A stretch of 64,000 bases of DNA from Halosolutus halophilus (GTDB lineage Archaea; Halobacteriota; Halobacteria; Halobacteriales; Natrialbaceae): assembly GCF_022869805.1 (NCBI RefSeq), contig NZ_CP094974.1, positions 4,216,001-4,280,000 of the forward strand. Direction: 5' to 3'. The notes beneath the pieces were generated by a model. It saw nothing but the letters and a program-made list of their open reading frames with translations. It did no database searches and had not been told where the DNA came from. Of this stretch, positions 42,369-51,073 are shown one piece after another. A program made the position numbers and the translations under genes. How positions within the stretch are numbered: the first letter of the stretch is position 1; each line of letters begins with the position of its first letter.

Positions 42369-42794
42369 TCACCGGACGACGACGACCGGGGTCGGCGACT
42401 GACGAACGACTTTCTTGGCGACGTTGCCGACGTAGAAGTAGTCCGAAATGGACCCGCCGTGACTGCCGACGACGACCGTATCGTAGTCGTCGGCGCAGTT
42501 GATGATCGCGCGAACGGGATGTCCCAGTTCGACGACCGTCTCGAGGTCCGCGTCCCCGTCGGCGACGTCGACGAGTTCCCGCGCCCGATCGAACACCGGT
42601 TGCGCGTGTTCCTGGGCCGCTTCCTCGAGGTCGTCGGCGAGGGCGAGCCCCGACGCCTCGCCCCACATCGACGACGGTTCGCCGACGACGGTCAGGACGG
42701 TTACCTGGGCGTCCGGATAGGCCTCGAGGGCGTACTCGAGTGCGTGTTCGCTCATCTCCGAGCCGTCCATCGGAACGAGAATGTGTGAAATCAT
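42369..42794 (-). CDS. universal stress protein (UspA family)
   Basis: A 141-residue Usp domain. It begins MISHILVPMDGSEMSEHAL and carries the C-terminal VVGSHGGSISDYFYVGNVAKKVV, where the GSHGGS...GNV pattern departs in part from the usual ATP-binding motif. ATG at 42794 has its own TATA-like TTTATTC about 26 nt upstream, so it is transcribed apart from the PiT gene that starts at 44012, though it lies 51 bp after its stop. It is placed between two PiT genes and may regulate or report on phosphate transport; this is inference. Confidence 0.88.
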   Translation of the reverse strand: MISHILVPMDGSEMSEHALEYALEAYPDAQVTVLTVVGEPSSMWGEASGLALADDLEEAAQEHAQPVFDRARELVDVADGDADLETVVELGHPVRAIINCADDYDTVVVGSHGGSISDYFYVGNVAKKVVRQSPTPVVVVR

Positions 42795-42845
42795 ACCCGA
42801 TCTACGATGGCGGCGCGAATAAACGCCGGGGACGGCGACGGACAC

Positions 42846-44012
42846 TCACCCGACGAACGGAACCGCCGTGAAGAAGCCGTAGGCCAGCAGCGTCGACATC
42901 GACGGCCCGATGATCCACATCGAGACGTACTTGACGATCGCTCGCGGATTGAACAGATCGCCCGCTTTCAGGACTTCCTCGGGCTCTTCTTCACCGATTT
43001 TCGTGATCGGGGCGTCCGGATCCGCCTTCAGCGCCCCCATCGTCATCTCCGTGTCGACCTCGCCGCGAATGGCCTCCTGGGCCGTGACGGGACGGGTCGC
43101 ACGCCCCCAGCCGAGGCCAACGATCGTCATCACGGACGCCATCACGAGGCTGATCGGAATGCCGGCCCACGAGAGGATCGTCGTGATCGTCGAGGCGGTG
43201 ATCATGACGATCAGGGCCGCGAGCAGCGGGATATCGCTGAGTTCGCCGCCGACGGATTCCATCGTCCGGCGGGCGATGGTAAAGCCGCCGAATCCGATCG
43301 CGAGCGTCGCGATGATGATGGCGGTGTCGACCTGGAGATCGCCGCCGCTGACCAGCGGTGCGACGGCGTTCGGGACGTTGCTCGCCCCGGCGCTGAACGC
43401 CATGTAACAGCCGATGACGAAGACCACGATCGTTCCGCCGAGTTCCTGGTAGGTCGTGTTCGGGCCGAGCGCCAGCGTCGGGACCGAACCGCTGCGATCG
43501 ACGGCGAGCAGCGGTCCCTCGGAGGTGCTAATTTCGAACCGTCGGTTGAGTTCGGGGTAGACGTATCGGCCGACGGTCGCGCCGATCCAGAGCCCGATAA
43601 TCGGCGTGACGATCCACCACGAGATGATCCAGCCGATCGTCGCGAAGTTGGTCGTCTCGGTCGCCAAACCGAGGCCGACGATCGCGCCAACGGTCGTCAT
43701 CGACGTCGGAACGGGGACGCCGAAAACGTTCGCGACGAGAATCCCCAGCCCGATGAAAAAGAGGACGGCGACGCCCGCCGCGAGCGAGATTTCGATCGTG
43801 ATTATGTCGCCCGATAGCGTGTCCATCACGTTTCGACCGACGGTCCACCCGCCGAGGAAGACGAAAAACGTCATCAACGCCGCAGCCGTGACCTTGCTCA
43901 GGATTCCGGCACCCACGGCCGGCCCCCACGCGATCCCAGTCGACGAGCCACCGATGTTGAAGCCGACGAAAATCGAGACGACGACCCCGACCAACAGCAC
44001 GGTTTCGACCAT
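42846..44012 (-). CDS. PiT-family inorganic phosphate transporter
   Basis: A 388-residue paralogue of the PiT at 40302-41483. It has about ten helices, the N-terminal VGFNIGGSSTGIAWGP and the second-half SAGASNVPNAVAP signature. The polar loop before the last helix is KADPDAPITKIGEEEPEEVLK, spanning about residues 330-350, shorter than in its paralogue. ATG at 44012 is supported by a TATA-like element inside an inverted repeat. It may be cotranscribed with UspA (gap 51 bp) in part, but UspA has its own promoter. Substrate: probably phosphate; sulfate is possible. Confidence 0.9.
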   Translation of the reverse strand: MVETVLLVGVVVSIFVGFNIGGSSTGIAWGPAVGAGILSKVTAAALMTFFVFLGGWTVGRNVMDTLSGDIITIEISLAAGVAVLFFIGLGILVANVFGVPVPTSMTTVGAIVGLGLATETTNFATIGWIISWWIVTPIIGLWIGATVGRYVYPELNRRFEISTSEGPLLAVDRSGSVPTLALGPNTTYQELGGTIVVFVIGCYMAFSAGASNVPNAVAPLVSGGDLQVDTAIIIATLAIGFGGFTIARRTMESVGGELSDIPLLAALIVMITASTITTILSWAGIPISLVMASVMTIVGLGWGRATRPVTAQEAIRGEVDTEMTMGALKADPDAPITKIGEEEPEEVLKAGDLFNPRAIVKYVSMWIIGPSMSTLLAYGFFTAVPFVG

Positions 44013-44029
44013 CGGTGGATAGTAGAGGT

Positions 44030-44048
44030 GTACTAGTGAAATAAGTAC
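44030..44048 (-). promoter_or_regulatory. TATA element inside a GTACT/AGTAC inverted repeat
   Basis: GTACT-AGTGAAATA-AGTAC on the plus strand. Read on the minus strand it contains TTATTT centred about 27 nt before the PiT ATG. The 5-bp arms frame the TATA box, so a regulator here would block transcription. Confidence 0.4.
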
Positions 44049-44183
44049 TGGGAGCGATCGCCACGTTACGCGACGGATAGGCGCCCTCGATCGCGCCGTG
44101 GCACGAACGCGTCGGGTCGGTCTCGGTCGACGGTGGATCCCGCCCGCGGCCCGCGGCAGTCGTCTCGCCTCTCGCCGGTTCGA

Positions 44184-46046
44184 TCACACGCCCCAGAAGA
44201 ACTCGATTCCGAGCACGGTGACCACCGACAGCAGGAGTTGCAGCGGCGCGCCGATCCGGAAGTAGTCGCTAAACCGGTAGCCGCCGGGTCCGTAGACGAA
44301 CAGGTTGGTCTGGTAGCCGATCGGTCCCAGGAAGGCGGTGCTCGCGGCGAACGTCACCGCGAGGACGAACGCGAACGGGTTCGCGCCGATGCCCGCCGCC
44401 GCGGCCGCCGCAACCGGGATCAGCAGGACGACGCTCGCGTTGTTGCTGATGACCTCGGTGATGAGGCCCGTCACGATGTAGAACAGCCAGAGCACGACGA
44501 GCGGCGGCAGGAAGCCGGCCGTCTGGACGACCAGGAACGCGAGGTAGGCGGCCGCGCCCGTCCGTTCCAGGGCGATTCCAAGGGGGATCACGCCCGCCAG
44601 CAGGAAGATGATGTCCCACTCGACGGCGTCGTACAGTTCGTTGGGATCGAGGACCCCCGTGACGACCATCGCGACCACGCCCGCGAGTGCCGAGAGCAGG
44701 ATCGGATATACCTCGAGGGCCGCGACCGCGACGACGCCGATCATGATCGCCACGGCGATCGGCGCTTTATCGGAGCGGTACTCGGGCCGGGGCGGTTCGC
44801 GGGCGACGATCACGTCGTTACCCCGCGAGAGGCGATCGAGCGTGTCGGGAGGTGCCTGCACGAGGAGCGTATCGCCGACATCGAGTCGACGGCCGACGAG
44901 GCGCTCGCCCACGACCGTCCCGCGATGCCGGAGGCCGAGCACCGCGGCGTTGAACTCCTCGCGGAAGCGTTCGGGATCCAGTCGTTCCCCGACGAGTCGC
45001 GAGTCGAGCGAGACGACCAGTTCCGCGAGCAGGCCCTGGGAATCCGCCGCCGAGATTTCCGCCGCGGACTGCGGATCGCCGACGAGTTCGACGCCCTCGG
45101 CGTCTTCGAGCGTCGTAAACGCGTCCCGGTCCGTCCGGACCACGAGCACGTCGCCCGCCTCGAGACGCGTCTCCTGGCGCGGTGCGACCGATCGGTCCTC
45201 GTCGCGGACGACCTGCACGACGTCGACCTCCGGACCCAGCGCGGCGGTCGCGTCGCGGATCGTCCCGCCGGCGAGCGGCGACCCGGGGACGACGGCTACG
45301 TCCGCGATGTAGTCGCCGACCGCGTACTCCTCGACGTAGTCGGCCCGCGCCGGGACGCGTTCCGGCAGGAGGTAGTGGCCGACGAAGATCAGGTAGAGCG
45401 CCCCGACGAGGACGACGATCGCACCGAGTCCCGTGAACTCGAACATCGAGAACCGGTGGAGTTCGGGGTAATCGGCACCCAGCCGGGCGCTGATGTCGCT
45501 GGCGAGGATGTTCGTCGAGGTGCCGATGAGGGTGAGCATCCCCCCGACCTGCGAGGCGTAGGACAGCGGGATGAGCAGCTTCGACGGCGAGGTGTTCCCC
45601 CGGTTGGCGACGTCGGTGACCACGGGAACCAGCAACGCGACGACGGGCGTATTGTTCAGAAAGCCCGAGACGGGACTCGTCGCGAGGACGGTCGCGAACA
45701 GCTGTTTGCGGAGGCTCGTGCCCGCATAGGCGGCCATCCGACGGCCCAGTTCCTGGACCAGCCCCGTCCGGCTGATCCCGCCGCTCAGGATGAGCATCGC
45801 CAGCACGGTGATCGTCGCGTCGTTCGCGAAGCCGGAGATGCCGGTGCTCGAATCGATCCCCGTCCACGGCTCCAGCACGACGAGGACGACGATCAGCAGG
45901 ATCGCGGTCACGTCGATCGGGAGTCGCTCGGTGAGAAAGAGGACGAGCGCGAGCGCGACGACGCCCAGCACGACGAGGATGTCCGTCGTCAGTTCCGGCT
46001 GCATCGCAGGCTCCTGGACGAGCGGCAGGCAGACCGAAACCGACAT
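44184..46046 (-). CDS. SLC13/DASS-type anion transporter with TrkA-C domains
   Basis: A 620-residue transporter of the CitT/ArsB-like ion transporter superfamily, with two soluble RCK-C (TrkA_C) domains between about residues 220 and 390 (around VAVVPGSPLAGGTIRDA and LLVQAPPDTLDRLSRG). The last about 200 residues form the second membrane half, with LFYIVTGLITEVISNNASVVL, spanning residues about 515-535. SNNASV is the family's substrate-site motif. It may carry sulfate, dicarboxylate or another anion. The ATG at 46046 has a TATA-like TTATTACA at 46071-46078; a later ATG at 46004 has an SD-like AGGAG and is an alternative. It is divergent from hisA. Confidence 0.8.
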   Translation of the reverse strand: MSVSVCLPLVQEPAMQPELTTDILVVLGVVALALVLFLTERLPIDVTAILLIVVLVVLEPWTGIDSSTGISGFANDATITVLAMLILSGGISRTGLVQELGRRMAAYAGTSLRKQLFATVLATSPVSGFLNNTPVVALLVPVVTDVANRGNTSPSKLLIPLSYASQVGGMLTLIGTSTNILASDISARLGADYPELHRFSMFEFTGLGAIVVLVGALYLIFVGHYLLPERVPARADYVEEYAVGDYIADVAVVPGSPLAGGTIRDATAALGPEVDVVQVVRDEDRSVAPRQETRLEAGDVLVVRTDRDAFTTLEDAEGVELVGDPQSAAEISAADSQGLLAELVVSLDSRLVGERLDPERFREEFNAAVLGLRHRGTVVGERLVGRRLDVGDTLLVQAPPDTLDRLSRGNDVIVAREPPRPEYRSDKAPIAVAIMIGVVAVAALEVYPILLSALAGVVAMVVTGVLDPNELYDAVEWDIIFLLAGVIPLGIALERTGAAAYLAFLVVQTAGFLPPLVVLWLFYIVTGLITEVISNNASVVLLIPVAAAAAAGIGANPFAFVLAVTFAASTAFLGPIGYQTNLFVYGPGGYRFSDYFRIGAPLQLLLSVVTVLGIEFFWGV

Positions 46047-46070
46047 GATACGGTCAACGCCGACCAGAAA

Positions 46071-46078
46071 TGTAATAA
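46071..46078 (-). promoter_or_regulatory. TATA-like element of the SLC13-type gene
   Basis: TTATTACA on the minus strand, about 26-29 nt before the ATG at 46046. This spacing favours the longer start over the ATG at 46004. Confidence 0.45.
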
Positions 46079-46164
46079 TTCTGGTTGGATCGCGAACAGC
46101 GTGGCACCGATGGCGATTCGGCGAAACCGTCGGCTTTACTCGCGTCCGGTCCCCGAAGTCGGGT

Positions 46165-46923
46165 ATGAGCACCGACGACGCAGGCGACGCCGACAGCGAC
46201 GGGGCGTTCGAAGTGATCCCGGCGGTCGACGTCCAGGACGGCGAGGTCGTCCAGCTCGTCCAGGGCGAGCGGGGCACGGAGAAGACCTACGGCGATCCCG
46301 TCGAGGCCGCCCGCCGATGGATCGACGCCGGCGCGGAGACGCTCCACCTCGTCGACCTGGACGGCGCGTTCGAGGGCGACCGGGCGAACGCCGACGCGAT
46401 CGAGGCCGTGATCGACGCCGTCGACGTCCCGACCCAGCTCGGGGGCGGGATCCGGACCGCCGCGGACGCGATCGATCTGCTCGATCGGGGCGTCGATCGG
46501 GTCATCCTCGGCACGGCGGCGGTCGAGAATCCCGAGATCGTGGCCGAGATCAGCGAGACCTACCCCGAGGGCGTGGTCGTCAGTCTCGACGCGAAGGGCG
46601 GCGAAGTGGTCGTCGAGGGCTGGACCGAGGGCGCCGGCGTCTCACCCGTCGAGGCCGCCGAGCGGTACGAGGACCTCGGCGCGGCCGCGATCCTCTTTAC
46701 GAACGTCGACGTCGAGGGTCAACTCGAGGGCGTCGCGACCGAGCCCGTCCGTGAACTGGTCGACGCGACCGAGATGCCAGTGATCGCGAGCGGCGGCGTC
46801 GCGACGATCGAGGACGTTCGGGCGCTCGCGGACGCCGGTGCGGCCGCGGTGGTCGTCGGCAGCGCGCTGTACGAAGGACGGTTCACGCTCGAAGCGGCGC
46901 AGGCTGCGATCGAAGAGCGCTGA
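46165..46923 (+). CDS. hisA: ProFAR isomerase
   Basis: A 252-residue TIM-barrel isomerase. N-terminal VIPAVDVQDGEVVQLVQG carries the catalytic Asp, then LHLVDLDGAFEG, LGGGIRTAADA, the second catalytic Asp in VVSLDAKGGEVVVEGW, and ASGGVATIEDV. It converts ProFAR to PRFAR, the fourth histidine step. ATG at 46165; CTTTAC about 27 nt upstream is a probable TATA box. It is a separate gene, not an operon with hisB 750 bp away. Confidence 0.95.
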   Translation: MSTDDAGDADSDGAFEVIPAVDVQDGEVVQLVQGERGTEKTYGDPVEAARRWIDAGAETLHLVDLDGAFEGDRANADAIEAVIDAVDVPTQLGGGIRTAADAIDLLDRGVDRVILGTAAVENPEIVAEISETYPEGVVVSLDAKGGEVVVEGWTEGAGVSPVEAAERYEDLGAAAILFTNVDVEGQLEGVATEPVRELVDATEMPVIASGGVATIEDVRALADAGAAAVVVGSALYEGRFTLEAAQAAIEER

Positions 46924-47112
46924 GCCTCGCCGATCCCGATCGTCGTCGCGACCGGGAGCGCGGCGCGAGCGACGCGAAGTCGTGCGATCCACCGTCAGCG
47001 AACGCTTCTGGACATCGCGGAGACGAACTGCTGCTCGAGGAGAGGACAGAAGGACAAGAGGCAGGAGGGCACCGCGAGGGCAGCCAGCGACACGGACCGT
47101 CGGCGAATCGAT

Positions 47113-47388
47113 TCACGTCTCCTGGTTGTACCCGTGGCCGACGTAGAGAGCTACCACGTTGAGCCCGAGGAGGGCGAGGAACGTGAGCGTGGCGGTGGCG
47201 TCGTCGAGACCCTGCGCGAGCAACGGCAGGTGGACGAACGGGAGGGCGATGGCGATCCAGAACGAGAGGAACTGGGCCGGGCCCTTGACCGATCGGGCGA
47301 GCCGGCTCCGGCGCCCCTCGTGCTGTCGCTCCGCTTCAGGGTTCGACGGCGCGATCGATTCGTTCGAGAGCGGGGAGTGGTTGGACAT
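47113..47388 (-). CDS. small membrane protein, unknown function
   Basis: A 91-residue protein. A charged N-terminal part (about residues 1-38, rich in Ser/Arg/Glu) is followed by two helices, FLSFWIAIALPFVHLPLLAQG and TLTFLALLGLNVVALYVG, and a short end HGYNQET. ATG at 47388 is chosen because the upstream codons are not conserved-looking. No family name known. An inverted repeat lies about 95-130 bp upstream, shared with the hisB side. Confidence 0.6.
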   Translation of the reverse strand: MSNHSPLSNESIAPSNPEAERQHEGRRSRLARSVKGPAQFLSFWIAIALPFVHLPLLAQGLDDATATLTFLALLGLNVVALYVGHGYNQET

Positions 47389-47480
47389 TGATCGACGATT
47401 CACCTCGTCGTATTCACGACATTCACCGTAGACGTCATATAACGGGTTGAATATTGCACCTGTTTCGGCTCGTTTCACCT

Positions 47481-47521
47481 CGTTAACCGGTCCCCAACCG
47501 ACGTTTCGAAACCGGCTAACG
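47481..47521. promoter_or_regulatory. large inverted repeat between divergent genes
   Basis: CGTTAACCGGT and ACCGGCTAACG, 11-bp arms with one mismatch and a 19-nt spacer (which includes TTTCGAA). It lies between the starts of hisB (about 150 bp away) and the membrane-protein gene. A good candidate operator for one or both genes. Confidence 0.45.
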
Positions 47522-47669
47522 AACAGTTAGACGTTTTATCGAACTATCTGAGCCCGTTTCGGTAGTTGACCGGTAGTGAGAGGCCACGATCGGTCGCGTC
47601 GTGATATCGGGCATCGGAGCGGTCAGGGCGAGCGGAATCCCCTTGTACCGTCGGCGGTATCGATACGGC

Positions 47670-48257
47670 ATGAGCGAGCGAACGGCGACCGTGATGCGCG
47701 AGACCGCCGAGACGGCGATCGAGTGTACCGTGACGATCGACGGGAGCGGGACCGCCACGGTCGAGACGGGCATCGGCTTCTTCGATCACATGCTGACGGC
47801 CTTCGCCAGGCACGGTCTGTTCGACCTCGAGATCGAGTGCGACGGCGACCTCGAGATCGACGACCACCACACGGTCGAGGATTGCGCGATCGTCCTCGGG
47901 GAGGCGATCGACGAGGCGCTCGGCGATCGGTCGGGCATCGTCCGCTACGCCGATCGGCGGGTGCCCCTCGACGAGGCGGTGGCGAGTGCGGTGGTCGACG
48001 TGAGTAGTCGCCCGCGCTTTTACTTCGACGGGGAGTTCTCACAGGAGCAAATCGGGGAGTTCACGACCGACATGGCGAGACACTTCGCCGAATCGCTCGC
48101 GACGAACGCCGGACTGACCCTGCACCTCGCGGTCGAGGGCGAGAACGCCCACCACGAGGTCGAGGCGCTGTTCAAGGCCCTCTCCCGGACCCTCGACGAC
48201 GCGACGCGGATCGACGACCGCCGGGAGGGGACACCCAGTACGAAAGGAACGCTCTAG
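47670..48257 (+). CDS. hisB: imidazoleglycerol-phosphate dehydratase
   Basis: A 195-residue IGPD. The metal-binding histidines sit in [29 protein letters not shown] and [15 protein letters not shown]. It dehydrates imidazole-glycerol phosphate, the sixth histidine step. The monofunctional length is normal. The ATG at 47670 gives [18 protein letters not shown]. The upstream DNA has weak TATA-like sequence and the inverted repeat at 47481-47521. Confidence 0.95.
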   Translation: MSERTATVMRETAETAIECTVTIDGSGTATVETGIGFFDHMLTAFARHGLFDLEIECDGDLEIDDHHTVEDCAIVLGEAIDEALGDRSGIVRYADRRVPLDEAVASAVVDVSSRPRFYFDGEFSQEQIGEFTTDMARHFAESLATNAGLTLHLAVEGENAHHEVEALFKALSRTLDDATRIDDRREGTPSTKGTL

Positions 48258-48360
48258 CGTCGGCTCCGTCCCGAACCGATGGCGAGAACCGATAGTCTCG
48301 AGTCAGTTCTCGGCCGCGTTCGACGATGGATGGGCGCCTCGTTCGACGACGGAAGTGATA

Positions 48361-49164
48361 CTAGGGACGGCGGAGAAGCCGTCCGTCCTCGGTGAACTCC
48401 CCGTCCTCGATCGCCCGGTCGATAATCGCTTCTACCTCGTGGTTCTCGAGGTCGTACGCGCCGGCGGCGAGCGACTCGACGGCGTCGCGTTCCATCGGGA
48501 ACTCGCGGTTGCGCAGCAGGCGAACGACCTTGGCGTAGGCTTTCGAGGGGTGGTCTCGCGTCGCAGTGGCCGCCGCGACGGCGTCGGTCCCGGATTCCCC
48601 GTCCCGATCGGCACTCGCCTCGTCGCCGTTCGCTTCCGCGTCAGCGGTGTCGGCAGCCGTCGTCTCGTCACCGTCCGTTTCGGCGGTGGCGTCGGCGCCG
48701 GCTTCACTCGCGGTCGAGTCGTTGCCGCCGAAACCGGAGTCGCGATCGGTCTCACCGGACTGTGCGTCGTGCTCGACGGTGATTCCGTCGATCGATCCGC
48801 CCTCGTCGCTGCCGGTCGCCGTCCCGGCGACGCCGGTGCCATTGACGGTGTCGTCGGCGTCCACGGTGGACCGATCGGCGTCGCCGCCATCGCCCTCGGC
48901 CGCGTTCGAACTGCTCGAGTGCGTGCGGGTCGCCGTCGACGCGTCGGTGGTCGCGACGACGGGGCCAGATCCCGTTGCGGCGGTTCCGTCGGCCCCGAGC
49001 CGAGCGAGCAGCGGTTCGAGGAGCGTGTCGAGTCGTCTCGAGCAGTCGCGACAGAGGACCACGCGTCGTTGCTCGGCGTCGGTCGGTTCGAGTTCGGGCG
49101 GCACGACTTCGAACGTGCCGACTGCCTCCGCGTCACAGAAGTCACAGCTCCGGAGTGCGCGCAT
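48361..49164 (-). CDS. zinc-finger protein with low-complexity linker
   Basis: A 267-residue protein. The N-terminus has two CxxC pairs (CDFC and CRDC, about residues 7-10 and 38-41), a zinc-ribbon or treble-clef-like module. The middle (about 60-195) is a Thr/Ala/Asp/Glu/Gly/Ser-rich low-complexity linker. The last about 70 residues (KAYAKVVRLLRNREFPMERDAV...) look like a winged-helix or other helical domain ending GRLLRRP. It may bind DNA or RNA. It is divergent from the ACT-domain regulator; the gap is 141 bp. Confidence 0.65.
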   Translation of the reverse strand: MRALRSCDFCDAEAVGTFEVVPPELEPTDAEQRRVVLCRDCSRRLDTLLEPLLARLGADGTAATGSGPVVATTDASTATRTHSSSSNAAEGDGGDADRSTVDADDTVNGTGVAGTATGSDEGGSIDGITVEHDAQSGETDRDSGFGGNDSTASEAGADATAETDGDETTAADTADAEANGDEASADRDGESGTDAVAAATATRDHPSKAYAKVVRLLRNREFPMERDAVESLAAGAYDLENHEVEAIIDRAIEDGEFTEDGRLLRRP

Positions 49165-49272
49165 AGACGAGAAATATCAGGGGCGATGTTAAAAAGCTCC
49201 GTCAGACGGTCACACCGGACCGGTCGTCGGCAGCGGTGTCGGGCCACGACTGTGGCCCGTCAACCACCGGGC

Positions 49273-49280
49273 ATTATATT
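49273..49280 (+). promoter_or_regulatory. TATA-like element of the ACT-domain gene
   Basis: ATTATATT, about 26-30 nt before the ATG at 49306, matching the leaderless architecture seen elsewhere in the window. Confidence 0.5.
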
Positions 49281-49305
49281 CCGGCCCGCGTACATCCGCC
49301 AGCGA

Positions 49306-49809
49306 ATGTTCGACGAGATCATGGAGAAGTTCGAAGGGTCGCCGAGCCAGCAGGCGGTCATCCGCCTGCTCCTCGAGCGGGGCTTCTCCGTCAACGACGA
49401 CGGGCGCGTGGTATCCGGGGGTATCGAGATTCCGAACACGGGGATCGCCCGGGAGATCGACGTCGATCGACGGGTCGTCGACTCGACGACTGACGCCATC
49501 CTCGAAGATCCCGAACTGCGGCGGATCTTCCAGAACATCTCGCAAGTGCCGAGCCTGATGGACCTCGCGCCGGTGCTCGACCTGACCGTGCTGTCGATCG
49601 CGGTCGACGATGCCGAACGGGAGGGGATCGTCGCCGGAGTTACTGGAACGCTGGCCGACAACGGCATCTCGATTCGTCAGACGATCAGCGAGGATCCCGA
49701 ATTCACGGACGAACCGCGGCTCTACCTCGTCACCGACGAGGATCTGCCGGGCGAGGTCATCACCCAGATTCGGGATCTCGAGTTCGTCCGGAAGATCGAA
49801 CTGCAGTAG
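49306..49809 (+). CDS. ACT-domain regulator of amino-acid metabolism
   Basis: A 167-residue protein. N-terminal helical region (SPSQQAVIRLLLERGFSV) with a wing-like segment, then EIDVDRRVVDSTTDAILEDPEL, and a C-terminal ACT domain (about 92-165) with LTVLSIAVDDAEREGIVAGV and PRLYLVTDEDL. This is the COG2150-type 'predicted regulator of amino acid metabolism'. It probably binds an amino acid and regulates transcription or an enzyme. The neighbour zinc-finger gene is divergent. Function by family only. Confidence 0.8.
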   Translation: MFDEIMEKFEGSPSQQAVIRLLLERGFSVNDDGRVVSGGIEIPNTGIAREIDVDRRVVDSTTDAILEDPELRRIFQNISQVPSLMDLAPVLDLTVLSIAVDDAEREGIVAGVTGTLADNGISIRQTISEDPEFTDEPRLYLVTDEDLPGEVITQIRDLEFVRKIELQ

Positions 49810-49851
49810 CGGGTCGATCGGCGACGCGTCCCCGCGAAAGCCGAGCGGCCG

Positions 49852-50247
49852 TCAGGTTTCGATGGCCACGTCGTGGTTCACGAGCACGGTTTCGAGCGCG
49901 CTCGTGAGTTCCTCGAACCGGTCGATCGACATCGGATCCGTCGTCACCCAGACCCCGTGATCGCCGCGGATGACGCGCGTCAGGTAGCCGTTCTCGAACA
50001 GGCGGATCGTCGCCCGGTAGTCGCCCAGTTGCGTGTTGCGGTAGGCCGACTGGGAGCGAAAGCCGAGTCGCTCGTGATCGGCGAAGCCGACGAGGTCGGC
50101 GGTCCGCTCCAGGTCCGATCGGAGGTACAGCTGTTCGACCACGTCCTCGGTGAAGTACGTGATGCTTCGCAGTTCGTCGCCGACCGTCGTTCGACAGGTG
50201 CTGCGTAGCTCGTCCGCGAACTCGGGATCGATCTCGCTACCGTCCAT
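49852..50247 (-). CDS. conserved haloarchaeal protein (DUF7522-like)
   Basis: A 131-residue acidic protein (MDGSEIDPEFADELRSTC...). Two conserved-looking parts: ITYFTEDVVEQLYLRSDLERTADLVGF and YRATIRLFENGYLTRVI, spanning about residues 30-60 and 78-95. It resembles the DUF7522 family in haloarchaea (from memory); no function is known. A start five codons earlier is possible. It is convergent with the ACT regulator and divergent from the IMPACT gene. Confidence 0.75.
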   Translation of the reverse strand: MDGSEIDPEFADELRSTCRTTVGDELRSITYFTEDVVEQLYLRSDLERTADLVGFADHERLGFRSQSAYRNTQLGDYRATIRLFENGYLTRVIRGDHGVWVTTDPMSIDRFEELTSALETVLVNHDVAIET

Positions 50248-50389
50248 GCGAGTAGACACCACAGCCTCGCTAATAGCGTCAGGGGTGTCGGCAGTGACTC
50301 GTAACCGGGTATCGGCGGGACCGATGGGCTCTTTTCGCCGGCTGAAGTAGCGCCGGCATGGTGATCCACGGGACGGACGGAGGGAGACC

Positions 50390-50992
50390 GTGAGCGAGAC
50401 CTATCGGACCGTCGCAGCACCAGCGACGGCGCAGTTCGTCGTGCAGGGCTCGGAGTTCATCGGCCACGTCCGACCCGTCGACTCCGTCGAGGCCGCGGAG
50501 GCGTTCGTCGACGCCATCGCGGCGGAGTACGACGACGCCACGCACAACGTGCCCGCCTACCGGGTCCGGGCCGACGGCGACATGCTCCGGGAGTACGCGA
50601 GCGACGCGGGCGAACCGTCCGGTTCCGCCGGGAAACCCGCGCTGAACGTGCTCACCCAGCAGGAGATCGAGAACTGCGCGGTCGTCGTCACGCGCTACTA
50701 CGGCGGGACGAACCTCGGCGTCGGCGGCCTCGTCCGGGCGTACTCCCGGGCGGTCAAGGAGGCCGTCGACGGGGCCGGCGTCGTCGAGGAACGTCCGCAC
50801 GAGCGCGTCTCGATCACCGTCGCGTACGACGACTCCGGGACGGTACGGGGAATCCTGGAGAGCGAGGGCTACGAGTTCGAGGCCGACTACGAGGAGGTGG
50901 TATCGTTCGACGTCCGCGTTCCCGTCGCGGCAGCAGACGACCTCCGCGATCGGCTTCGCAGTGCAACGAGCGGGCGGGTCGACCTCGACTGA
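50390..50992 (+). CDS. YigZ/IMPACT-family protein
   Basis: A 200-residue protein. Hallmarks: ATAQFVVQGSEFIGHVRPV, AYRVRADGDMLREYASDAGEPSGSAGKP, spanning about residues 55-85, and TRYYGGTNLGVGGLVRAYSRAV. The YigZ family is conserved in bacteria and archaea with a C-terminal DUF1949-like ferredoxin fold; the role may be in translation or nucleotide metabolism. It starts at GTG (MSETYRTV). It is divergent from the DUF7522-like gene. Confidence 0.88.
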   Translation: MSETYRTVAAPATAQFVVQGSEFIGHVRPVDSVEAAEAFVDAIAAEYDDATHNVPAYRVRADGDMLREYASDAGEPSGSAGKPALNVLTQQEIENCAVVVTRYYGGTNLGVGGLVRAYSRAVKEAVDGAGVVEERPHERVSITVAYDDSGTVRGILESEGYEFEADYEEVVSFDVRVPVAAADDLRDRLRSATSGRVDLD

Positions 50993-51073
50993 CGCCCCGA
51001 CGCCAGGTGTCTGGCTGCGTCGGAGACCCCGCGTTCGAGAGTTGGCGTTGGATCGAGCGCGTTCGCGTGCGGG

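Noticed and set aside
42369-44012. PiT and UspA genes as one simple operon
   Set aside because: A TATA-like element precedes the UspA start at the expected distance, so independent transcription is at least as likely.
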